Shown: piece by piece, positions 52,540-63,099 of the stretch
How positions within the stretch are numbered: position 1 is the first letter of the stretch
How the letters are laid out: each line of letters opens with the position of its first letter
Assembly: GCA_033558025.1 (NCBI GenBank)
Contig: JAUCEF010000013.1
Coordinates: 1,481,001 to 1,545,000 of the forward strand
Source: Phytophthora sp. 'mugwort'
Taxonomy: Eukaryota; Oomycota; Peronosporomycetes; Peronosporales; Peronosporaceae
DNA length: 64,000 nucleotides
Direction of reading: 5' to 3'
The notes under the pieces: generated by a model
What the model was told of the DNA's origin: nothing
Databases searched by the model: none
The model's input: only the letters and a program-made list of their open reading frames with translations
Made by a program: the position numbers and the translations under genes

Positions 52540-53513
52540 ATTTGCTGGCGAACAGTTCCTAAGGGCTGCAGTTTTGAGGTCGTGTTAAGGGGTAGGAAGT
52601 GTAATTTCACGTATGCAGCTCCATGTCGACGACTTTATGCGAGGAAGCGTTGTCCAAAAGCAGCACAACTTTGCGCTTCTTATGTTGCATGTCCAAATCA
52701 AATTCCCGCAGTCACTCACGAAACAACAGCCCTGTCATCCACGCATTTTTGTTATTCCTGTAACTGAAACCAACTTCCGCACCATTATTTTTCTTGAAGC
52801 ACCTCAGTTTGTTGGCGTGTCCAATGAACAGAGGTTCCCGCATATCGGATCCGTCTGCATTGCTCCGGAGGGCAACTGCGATTCTTGTCTTGGTCTTCTT
52901 GCTGCGTTCTATTTGATTACGAGCAATGGTTCGATCGGGGCACAAATTATAGAAAAGGCCCGTGTCATCAAAATAGTAAATGTCAGCTAGCGAGAAACCT
53001 TCACCATCGAGAGAAATGCTTTCGGCTGGTCATGAAGCGATGCCGTATTAGCAGATCCACTCTCGTCAAAACTACTAAAGCCCTTAAAACCATGACGGTT
53101 CTGAAATGAGGCAAACTAGCCATTAAAAAAAGAAATTTTGTCCTTCTCGAACACATTCAGCTTCTCCTGCAAACCACCCCCTTCGCCTTAAAAGAAACTA
53201 AATTGCCATCGATCATAATGCATTTGGCTTGGCAATGCAGCACCCAGTTGGCAAGAGCATCATCCAACTCAGGAATCGCGAGCGGGCAAGATCGTGGCCT
53301 GTAAGTTCTCATCTCTGGCATTTAGGTACACGTCTTCTCGCGAGCAAATGGCAGATATAGTTCCTTCAGCTGTTTTTTTGTCAGTACAAATTCTCGTTGT
53401 GCCCTTTCGCTGAGCTGGCCTTGTGTCAACGTCGGTGTGCCTAGCTTCCAAGTACAGATCTTCTTCTTTTGCTCGTAGGTGAGGTTTCCAACATGCTGCC
53501 TTTTGTGTGGCAT
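52540..53513 (-). pseudogene. pogo/Tigger-type transposase, N-terminal helix-turn-helix and DDE domain, frameshifted
   Basis: Minus strand. It starts MPHKRQHVGNLTYEQKKKIC with the CENP-B/Psq-type N-terminus (LTQGQLSERAQREFVLTKKQ). After several frameshifts the DDE domain appears: FDDTGLFYN-like text, then DRTIARNQIERSKKTKTRIA, VALRSNADGSDMREPLFIGH, KLRCFKKNNGAEVGFSYRNN and KNAWMTGLLF, then KVVLLLDNASSHKVVD and TSKLQPL. The order is correct for a pogo-like element. Everything after QPL is missing; that part is what lies at 49556-49790. Confidence 0.78.
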
Positions 53514-55239
53514 TGCGAAGACTAATGATGCTAAAATGGACGCGAGAAGAGTATTTTTAGGTCAGGAAACGAAGTCATCGCAAGATAAGACTTGAGGCAC
53601 CTTCCCAATCTGATGGTCTTCTCATTGCTGATGATCACCTTGTCCACGAGTGGTATCAGGTTCATCAGCAAGGATGATAATAGTTTTAGTCAGTATTGGC
53701 ATCCGAACATCAGCAATACGGCTGTATTCGATAATCCTGTCGTCATTAACAACAAGGCGGATATTCGTAAGAGGTGATTTCAGAGATTCATTCTATGGAG
53801 TTAGCCGACAAGCTTAGGTATCCATATAAGAAAGGTTTATCTGTATTAGCTATCAGAGCGGGAACTGAGCATATAAACAACCATAGGGAGCGAATTCGGT
53901 GGATGACTCAACGTATTACTGTATATTCGGTACAGGGAAGAATATATGGTTTGGGCAGATCTCATTGCTATCACCAGATCAACATTAGCATCACACAACT
54001 GCGGAAGGAAATATATATATCTTGGCCATTCTTATGGCGGGAAAGAACCTGTTGAGGACAACCCCCGCAGTCGCGCCAGGAACAAGCAGAAACAAAGTAT
54101 GCGAAGATTTGGTTGGAGAGTCGGACGGCACAGGAAGACATACAGCCGTCCGCGAGACGTCTTCCCGGGTTGGGCGAGGTGTTGACTTTGGCGGGAGAAA
54201 CAGACGCAACAGTAGCAGTGTGATTTGGGCGAGATGTACGGCGAACTCGCAAGCCCGTGCGTGCAGCTGGCCAAGAGCAAGTGATGGGAGACGAGGCTGC
54301 TGCAAGCGTTCCGAGGTGAAAAGAGACGCGCCCCGATTCGGTAATCAGCGAAGAACTGTCTGTGGTGCTGAAGAGTTCGGAGAAGACGACGGACATGCCA
54401 ATGCAATTGGACAAATACGGGATGCTGATATCTCGCTGAAGTATCAAGGTAAACGCGCAACCAATGATACCCCAAATGTTAACCGAAATTGGACATTAGC
54501 GCCGATGTCGAATGGATCTGCGCTGGCAAAGGTGCTGAACCAGTTGTACGAGGAAATTGAGGTCGCGTCGCATGGAGATACTGATGGCAAAGACTACCTG
54601 GACGATGGCGTGGCATAGGAGGCGATTGGCGAGTGGGAGTGGAAGCGCCCGTACAAGAAGCAGAATAGATTAGCTGAGGAGGGGGAGGTAATTTCGATTC
54701 TGCACCCAGCGACGCAACTCAAGATAGACTAAACGTACACATAACTCACCACAAAAAAAAACAAAGCACACACCGAAGCGTGATGGGTGATCGTTTTAAG
54801 AGGTTTCGCTTTCGGGAGCTTTTTAAATGGCTTTCCAATTTTGTGGGACTCGAAAGAGAAGTTTTTAAAATGCTTTTGGGGACTTCCAGGAGCGAACATT
54901 TCAGTTATTCTCGTGTCGTACGAGTACAGCCGTGCGGCTCGGAACCGAGCATTGCTGCCGAGCAAAAGATGGCGGAGAAAGCTCTTGTGAAGATCGCAAA
55001 GGGGGGACGAAAGGGGATCAATCAGCAAACCGTCCGATCACTGCAGTACGCTTCTCCCTGAGTCGTGGGTTAAGTACAGCAGAAACTTCTTCTGCACACA
55101 CGGATGCCGTTCAAGAGTAAGGGAACTGAAGAGAGGAATCACAACAATGTCCGCGCGACGAGTTGTACTACTCGCATTAATGCCCGCGTACGGATACGAC
55201 CTAGTGGTGTCGGATTTCATTCCATTCTGAACCATACCT
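53514..55239. other. degenerate repeat sequence, not assigned
   Basis: Contains a 198-codon plus-strand frame (54022-54618) and a 93-codon one (54780-55061), neither with a domain I recognise. They may be the 5' part of the element that carries the protease relic downstream. Confidence 0.3.
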
Positions 55240-55900
55240 AAAGGTAAGTGAATTCGCTGTGCACTAACTTTACTTTGTGCGTTACTAGGATGGCCACAAA
55301 CGAACAGTGGGGGAGATGAATTTGGCAAATCGATATGTTGAAAGGCATGACCAATTCGGCGCGGGCTTCCTGGATTTCCGCGAGAACTTGTGGTTGCACA
55401 TAGGTTCTATCATTGGTGCGCTGTTCATGTTAAGGGAACATATTAATACGTTGGTGTCGTCAATCCTCGGTTTCTAGATTTCAAGAAAAAGGAGCAAAGG
55501 ACCCGCCTCGCACGATCGTCCCGATCATATGGAGCAGCAGAACCTGGTGATAGGAGCGTTATCCGCATCGTAAATTTCGGCAACCACTGGGGTGCATTCT
55601 TTGTTGATGCGCCGAGAAAACAATGCTTCGTCTTCGACCCTATGAATTGAGCAGCAATAGCACCATACTGAAGAACGCTGTGCGCACTGTCGTGGAGGGG
55701 ATGCTGAATACGACGGGCCAGCTTCTATTCGACATCATAGCGGGGTGTCAGCAGAAAGACAGCTAGTCGTGCGGTCTGTGGTGTTTAGTGGTTCTGAAAC
55801 TGCTGCAATTAGGTGCTATACCGGAGAATTGGAGTGACTATTGGAGTGATTCTCTACGACGTGGTCGACTACTTGCGCCTGCGATACTTACGCAAGGTCA
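55240..55900 (+). pseudogene. Ulp1-type (C48) cysteine protease relic
   Basis: Plus strand with frameshifts. The His block reads IVNFGNHWGAFFVDAPRKQC, followed by FVFDPMN. After a gap comes IAGCQQKDS, a stop, then SCGLWCLVVLKLLQLGA with the catalytic Cys. NHW..D..C/GLWCL is the order His-Asp-Cys of the Ulp1/SENP fold. In oomycetes such domains are frequently carried by Mutator-like and other transposons, so this is probably transposon-borne and not a host SUMO protease. Confidence 0.6.
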
Positions 55901-56990
55901 TTAGCTTTCAGATCCACTCCGGATAAATCCGGACGAGGACGGTGAGTACAATTAGGCTTCAAACCGTAGCTAGCTCTGTCGACTTTAACTTCAACACGTA
56001 TTTGCTTAGTACGCTGTAAGGCTTTGTTGTATACAGAAAACAAAACGATCACAGAAGGCGTGAGAGTTAGTTTTTTTGTGAGATGGCCGCTGTCGACTCC
56101 AAATTTTCTATATTTCAAGGACGTTATTAATTCCATCCTTAATGCATTAGAAATCACGTCGTTTTATAGTGCACATCCCCCCAAGACAAGATTCGATTAA
56201 GTCTTGTCAATCCTCACTATGCTAAGACGTACTGTTGCACGTGTTTAATGACTTGCCGTATCATATTCGAAAGTCTACTGTCTGTCACAAAAAGAAAAAT
56301 TTAGATTCTAATATGGCTCCTGAAAAAGCGAACCTTACTCGTTTGTCCATTTTGTGTTGCACTAGCACGATCCGTTAGTCAAGACTGACATATCAGTTTT
56401 GATATGTCAGATTTTACCTCGTTCTCTAGATACTTTGCTTAGTTTACAAAGGACTATAAACATAAAATCCAGAGAGCCTACTATTGACTGAATATAAAAT
56501 TCAGAGATCAACGCTGTTAGGTTTTAAGGGTTGAACCGCAGGGTCGGCTCACTCGGAACTCTGCGACTGTCATTGGCTATAGCCATGAATGCTGGACAGT
56601 AAGCTATGAAAGGCTAATCTTAAGCTGCTCGCTTCGGCATTTGCGTCCTAAAAAAAACAGCAATATGTATTAATACATACTGTACCGTGTTTCCACATTT
56701 TCTCTGCAACCGCGTAATAATAGCATCTCAAGTTTGCAGTAAGACGTAAGAAAAGATAAGCTTTAGAACGCTATATTAGGCCAAGAATAATATCGGGCGG
56801 TTTCGTGCGCACTTTGTTCCAACATGCTGTGTGCTCATATTCCAATATCGGCTGTCCTGCTTAATGCGGTCTGTACCGCATCCCAATGGGCGAAATTTGA
56901 AGCTATAAATTGGACTAAAATAGAAGGGGTGTAGTCAGGATTCGCGAGGCAGTACAGCGTAATCGTGTAGTTCTCTATCGTATGGTTAAT
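55901..56990. other. AT-rich sequence, nothing recognised
   Basis: About 1.1 kb with a much lower GC content than the retroelement block. No gene, tRNA or repeat structure seen. Confidence 0.45.
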
Positions 56991-57609
56991 ATTGCCCCTG
57001 TGTTTTCGTGGCTTCAGCCACAACTACGTGAAGCCTGGCTGCAAGCTGGGGGGGGGGCTACTTCAAGGGAGAGGACGACCTGCTAGCTTACGTACGCTCC
57101 GACAAGGAACTGCGCACTGGGCTCAGCATTTACAACGTGCTGGTGTGCTCGGAAGCACAAGCCAGTCCGTTTTGCTACCGGTGTGCCATATCTTGGTGAC
57201 CATTGGGTTTCTAATTATGCGCATACGCCGATTCTAGTCCGAAGCGTTCTCGATAAAACGGCTTCTGGACGACCAAAACGCAGACGAGCTCTGAGACGGC
57301 GGGCAAAGAAGACAAGGTGAAAGTGTCTCCTAAGAAGCAAACGAAGAAGCTGCTTGCTGAAGATGCGGACAACCGGCGCAGGTCTTTGGCTGTATTTGAT
57401 AAAGTATGGGGCTTGCAGAACAGTACTGGCAAATAGCGCGATGGGGGATGTCAGCAGTACGGTGTACTTACTCATTGTGTGCCATTTGCTGTTTTAGGGG
57501 CCGGCGGAAAAGCCGTAGAGCCTCCACCAAACGATTCATTATCCGTTGGGTCATTCACAAAACAGACCATCTCGAAAAGTACATATGCTTGTTGTTATGC
57601 TGACACGAC

Positions 57610-57676
57610 TGGTAGAGTGATGCTGAAATGTACCTGGTAGAGTGATGCTGAAATGTGGTAGAGTGATGCTGAAATG
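57610..57676 (+). repeat. three copies of a 21-bp repeat
   Basis: TGGTAGAGTGATGCTGAAATG at 57610, 57635 and 57656. First and second are separated by TACC; second and third are contiguous. Looser copies of AATGCTGACATGAA continue to about 57800. Confidence 0.85.
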
Positions 57677-59436
57677 TGGCGTTTACTGTTTGAAGATAAT
57701 GCTGACAAGAGCCACAGTCTGACCCTAATGCGGACGTGAATCTCTTTAGCAGAGAAGGTAATGCTGACATGAACGCCACATGCACTGCGAATGCTGACAT
57801 GAATGGCGCATCCAACAGCACGATTACATACCAGAACACCACCAGTGTATCGAATGATAAAGATGGTCGTACAGCTGGGTACAGACGAAACCCGTCGTTG
57901 CAGTGATATCAATAACAAAAATACGGTTATGAAGACGACAGCAATGCCACATCGTCGCGCGCCTTTTCCGAAAGAGAAGCGTGCGATCCAGACGATGAGG
58001 GGGAAGATGATGACGCCAATGAGGACTAGAGTTCGAGCGATTGAAGAGTAGAAGGACGCATGCGTGCATTAAAGCACTCAAGATGGCGCTCGTGTTCTTT
58101 GCAAGAACTTGGAGGTAGCATCCCCTCTTCGTTTGGACTCTAGCGGCGATGTTAATCCCAATCCCCTTAATGGAAGTGGTGGCTCGTTCCTGGAGACCGA
58201 TGGTGATGATGACGCTGCCGACGCTAATGATGGTATTAGTGATGACAAGGACAGCGATTCGAGTGAAGCTAAGCAGTGGAAGACGTTGAGCCTCCAAAGA
58301 GAGCTCAGTCGTGTTTCCAGGCTCCTGGATAGTATTGATCGCGATCGGCTGCACACGGGAATACAAGGTAAGTTCATTGATTTGTGATTTGTGTTGACTT
58401 CAACAACATCTAACTCGTGTACTATGCTAACAGCCTCATCAGTCGTGCTCAATGATGGTCAGCTTGATCAAATGAAGCTCGATGATTGGGATGTCCTACC
58501 TGACAACGACTGAGCTGAAGTTGTCGACGAACCGGTTTTGGACAAGATGTAAACTGGGTACTGCTGACCGTCGCAAGATATCGTGGCCGATTCCAAGTCT
58601 CCACTTATGCTCTTCTACTATTTCTACCCAAGGTGTTTTGGCGTCACGTCGCAGCCCAGACAAACCTTGTTACTGGAAGCAGACACATGAAGCTAGACTC
58701 CAGAAATCGATGGAGAAGTGGAGAGAAGCATAACGCATCGGGCGCACCCTACTAGAGCTACATTACTCAAAAAATCTCCGAAATTCAAATGGTTTCTCCA
58801 CACGAAGTTGTACAAATGGGTGAGATCGATGCTTGCCCATACACTCTGACCTTAATAGCAGATGCAGGAGCACCGCAGTATAACGATATCGGAGTGCTGT
58901 CAGATGGATCATTCTCCGAAGTATTGCCGCGTATTGTTTCCGCGATGTACCGAGCTTCACTCATTTTACAGACAGCACTGACCCATGTGCTGCATTGAAC
59001 GGGGTTTGTAAAAAGTCGGTTAGTGTTGTAGGTGCTGGAAAAGACCTTCAAAGAGGGATATGGATCTAGTGTCGCAATCGATAAAGGCGTGCTCCCATCG
59101 CACAACCGACGCAATCTAACAGCCCCTCTATGAAAGACAAGACGCATCGGTAGGCTCGGCTCCAAGTTCGTCATGAGTTGTTGGGCGGAGACAGGGTATT
59201 GCAAGCGGTACGTATGTTGATGCGTAAGATTATCTATTGAGCTTTATGCGGATCGCATTCATTTGGTGAGCTTTGTAGATTCGAGTTGAACATTTGAGGA
59301 GCTGGGAATGCAGAAGGTTATGAATCAATGGCACTAAAAATGGACTCGCTGCTGTCATCCGCAACATAGCATGTGGTTTCGGGGTCTTTCGCACGAGGGG
59401 TGTAGACTTGTTGTCGGCGATCGTTACTACACGTGA

Positions 59437-59880
59437 CAGGGGTCACACGAAACCTGGCCTGAGGAGGCGTAGCTTCTAACCGAGACACGCCCTGCGTCTC
59501 TGTCTTCTTTCGCACGAGGAAAGCCTAGCTTTCCTATTGTCCGTGGGACGTGATTCCCATAACTTCTTGGTTAGATTTAAACTGAGCCTTTATATCTGCT
59601 CCTTATGTTCCTACTTATTGTAACTGTTTAATTAATGCATTCATTAAATCACCGGTTTCTCAATGGGTGGTCCTCAAGCCATGTCTCCTTCATAAGTGCG
59701 ATTCGTACCTAAAGGTGTCTCTCATCTAAGTGCGAATCGTACCTAACTATGTGTCTCGTCTAAGTGCGATCCGTACTTAGTTGTGTCTTCTCCTCTAGAT
59801 ACGATCCGTACCTAGTGTGTGGGCGTCCCATATTGTGTGGTCACACCAACTGGTCATGGGCCATTCATCAGGAACACACC
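59437..59880. mobile_element. LTR-like insertion inside the piggyBac-like gene
   Basis: About 440 bp between RYYT and DYYVGTM of the transposase. It starts near TGACAGGGGTCACACGAAAC and ends near 59880. It has no coding potential, contains a TTTAAACTGAGCCTTTATAT stretch like a promoter, and holds four palindromic repeats (next entry). Ends and target-site duplication were not resolved. Confidence 0.5.
59693..59815. repeat. four near-palindromic 20-bp repeats spaced 34-35 bp
   Basis: TAAGTGCGATTCGTACCTAA (59693), TAAGTGCGAATCGTACCTAA (59727), TAAGTGCGATCCGTACTTAG (59761) and TAGATACGATCCGTACCTAG (59796). Each is close to its own reverse complement. Regular spacing suggests protein-binding sites in an LTR. 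Confidence 0.8.
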
Positions 59881-60813
59881 ACATTACAACATATTAAACA
59901 GACGCAACGGCTCCGGACAATGACTATTACGTTGGCACCATGCGGACGGACCGTAAAGGCTGGTGCGACCAGTTAAACTAACCAAAGAAAAAACGGCAAG
60001 CGAGGACCCAGGGGGTACGTTCCAGATGGCGGTGGCGAAATCAAACTCCGGTTTGGTGTCTGTGATATGGGCAGACAACACTATCGTGTACTTCCTCGCT
60101 TCTCATGTTGTTGCTGCGCCGACCACTGTGCGCCGGCGCAATATAGGTGGTAGGGCAGCGACGTGCCCTGCCAGGACTAGTTACCGAATACCAGCGATAT
60201 ATGAGATGCGTCGAACCGCCACGATCAACTTCGTCTCCAAGACTACTCGATGCAGTTGGATAAAGGGTAAGGACCATATCCTGACATGAAGGAGTTATCA
60301 GTGCTTACATATGCTGTACGGATCAGCACGTACTACAAATGGATGCTTCGCGGCCTGGTAGACATGGCGTTGGTGAATGCGTACATTGTGTACAGACGCG
60401 TGTGGGAGAAATAGAAGAAGGAGAACTCCCACTTTCTTTCGTGGCTTCACAACGAACTTATCGAGGTGGCAGAGGACAGCTTCGAAAAGAGGATCTTCGG
60501 GCGTACCGGACGCCTCAGAAGACCGATTTCGATGCATGGCGAACATATGCTTACCCAGACGTTGGACTTACGATTGAACAGTGGCGTTCAGCGCCAATGA
60601 CAGCGGCTATGCAAGGCGTGTTTGTTTTAAGAGCCGGAAGGGAAGAAGCGAGGAGGGACGTCCACCTATTACTGCGCGCCGTGCTCTCAGGGGAAGCGAG
60701 TACGGGTGACACCGGGTAACAAAGATCGCACGCATCCAGAAAGCGAGGGGTTGACGTGCACTCAGGTATGGTACCATGTTTGGAAACATGGGGAGTCCGG
60801 GATCGATGACTAG

Positions 60814-62548
60814 CTAAGAAATAAGATCTCTAGCAGAAGATAGCGGGTCATAAGGCATTTGGATACGTGGTCGTTAGTTAATTATTGGTTTACATTGGGA
60901 TCCCCCAAGCGCGCTTGCGCTGCGGTGCTGTTTTGCTTGATGAAGCGTAAAGTCGATGTGACGACCTGCAGTCGCTCGTACACCTCGCTGACTTTCCCGC
61001 CACACGAATTCATTAAATTCAGAATTTCAGAACTGCGGGTGGCTTAATGTGATTGGCTTAAATACGTGCAATTTATGTAACCCATTCATTTTATTACCCG
61101 TGATCTTAGCTAAAACTAAAAGGTGCGTTTAACTACTTCACTAACTTATTGCATACTATAACTAATACGAATCCAAATGTCGTCCGGGAGGATATGCGGC
61201 CTTTTTGATGCCGTCCATGTCACGCCTCCGCGTCCAATGGTTAGCTAATTATTCCATAGTCAAATAGTAGGTTCATATTGTTGCCTGAACAAGGTGACTC
61301 TTATCTATAATCAAATTTGCGGGAGCAAACCTGATTCCTGCTCTGTTCATATTAAATCACGCAAAACACTGACTCATAATGGTTTTCTAATACTTCCTGT
61401 GCTGATAGCTCATGCCAGTCCTGCCTTGCATGATCGAGGCTCTAACCCACGCCGACACGCAGTCGCGGAACACGGAATGGTTGAACAACCGGATCGGCAC
61501 ACACCAAGACCAAACAGGACCGAGCCCATACGACTCTCTTCTCTGGCCGATTCGAGGATGCGCAACCGTCCATATACCCGTTGAGGGCAGACTTTTCGTG
61601 CATACATACAATAGCCCAAGGTACTCAACTTGATCTGCTTCTGAGGATGGATCGAGTAGCGGCCCCGCTGCATTCATTTTGCATTAACCAACCCTAACGG
61701 ATTCAGCACCTATTGTGTTGTATATTTCGGCAAGAGATCCGTTGGCCCTCTCAGCGGGCGTATCAAGGGGATACGCCCGCTGCTCTAATACGGTGTACTA
61801 ATTATCGGGAAGTCTACACGACACACTTGATGGACGCATCTTGGTTGTTGTTGGCGGTATTCACAGGTACGATACCATACTGGCTTGCTGTTACCAGGCA
61901 AAATGAATCGCTATCTCTAGTGCTGCATTGTCTGCAGAAGATCGGACAACGAAAACAGTACCAGCTTGAACTCACAATTAATGACGCCTGATGAACTGAG
62001 CAAGGTTTGGCCATAATAACCCATCACACCCATTTTGTTGTGTAGTATAGGACAGTGCACTGCAGCCACGATGCGGAGCTTCCTACTAACAGCTTGGCGG
62101 ATGGCTAACTGAGAAACAGAACTATTCATTGGTCCGGCGATCCTCTCTTTTCCTCAGTCCAAAAGGGATTGCATTTCAAGAGCGCGGATCGATAGAGGAG
62201 GTCGTCCAATCAGCTGGAGTGACAGTATACCAAACAAAATGATGTCACCCTCGTATGTCATCTGTAGTACGTGGACCGGTTCCTGAACTTTTTCATTGAT
62301 CAATTCTTGCTCGACAGTTGCCGTGTGAGATACTGCTAAGTTTGTGGTGCTCTGAAATACTCACGAATGCAGACTGGATGGATGACGTCTTCGATATACG
62401 GGCCATCCTCGTGAATCAAGCGTTGCAGTGACCTCGGGGGTGCCCCACAGGTTCAACGGCAGTGGACTTGCAAAAACCTTTCTGCCCGGATCACGACGCG
62501 GCATAATTGGGAATGCAAACGTACAACCTGATTTCTATAGAAAATGCC
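60814..62548. other. unassigned repeat-like sequence with an inverted repeat at 61752-61782
   Basis: No domain found on either strand. Contains a perfect inverted repeat: CAGCGGGCGTATC (61752-61764), 5-nt spacer, GATACGCCCGCTG (61770-61782). Minus-strand frames near 61400-61680 are overlapping and not supported. Confidence 0.4.
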
Positions 62549-63090
62549 CTAATTTCTGACCCAATTCACAACCCGCCAAACCTGACTGAGATGGCGTTGA
62601 GCACACGTATCAAATGTACGTATTTCGCTAGCAGAAGGTGCGCGGACTGCTGACGTCTTGAAGCCAGCTTCGCGAAATATTCCTGTGTACATGTCTTCCA
62701 ATCCATGTATGGAGGCAACACTGGTGACTTTTGACCATGCAAGCTCGTGCATGAACTCGTATCGATCGAAGAACGAGAAGACAATCCCGGCGGCCAGTCT
62801 CAAGTACATTAATGACGATTGTCGACAGCAAGATGGCCCTTGAGACAATGGAACTCCGGCACAAGGTCGACAGGAACGCGCTGGGAGAAAATTCTCGCCC
62901 AGCTGATGTTTGAGCCGGACAAGATATTCCGCGATGCACCATCGGCAGCGATGGCGAGGAGTCGCCTATCGAGGCCGTTATCGATCAGCTCAAGCAGCCG
63001 ACCTGTCCAACCGCACCAGGTTTTCTCTAGTATCATTCGCCGGCTCAACGCTTCTTGACGATGTGTGCATGCAGTGGGGCTTTAACACGA
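62549..63090 (-). other. possible degenerate transposase segment (hAT-like?)
   Basis: Minus-strand frames contain RLLAIAADGASRNI and EFHCLKGHL, loosely like the DGA..M and C..H.L blocks of hAT transposases. The match is weak and the reading frame breaks. Not a confident call. Confidence 0.2.
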
Positions 63091-63099
63091 TCGCCAAGG

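Larger units (their letters stand above)
57000..60813 (+). pseudogene. piggyBac-like (DDE_Tnp_1_7) transposase, frameshifted and split by an insertion
   Basis: The clear part runs from about 58440. Blocks in order: SPLMLFYYFYP, EPHEVVQM-like text at 58798, VLEKTFKEGYGSSVAIDKGV, LPSHNRRN, GSKFVMSCWAETGYCKR, GLAAVIRNIACGF, RLVVGDRYYT; then, after an insert, DYYVGTMRTDRKGWCDQ, NRHDQLRLQDYSMQLDKG, YYKWMLRGLVDMALVNAYIV, LHNELIEVAEDSFEKR, and a C-terminal Cys-rich end (CKAC, YYCAPC) finishing near 60811. The acidic text at 57000-58390 (GYFKGEDDLLAYVRSDKEL, EDDSNATSS) may be its N-terminal part. Stops and frame changes are many, so it is dead. Confidence 0.75.
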
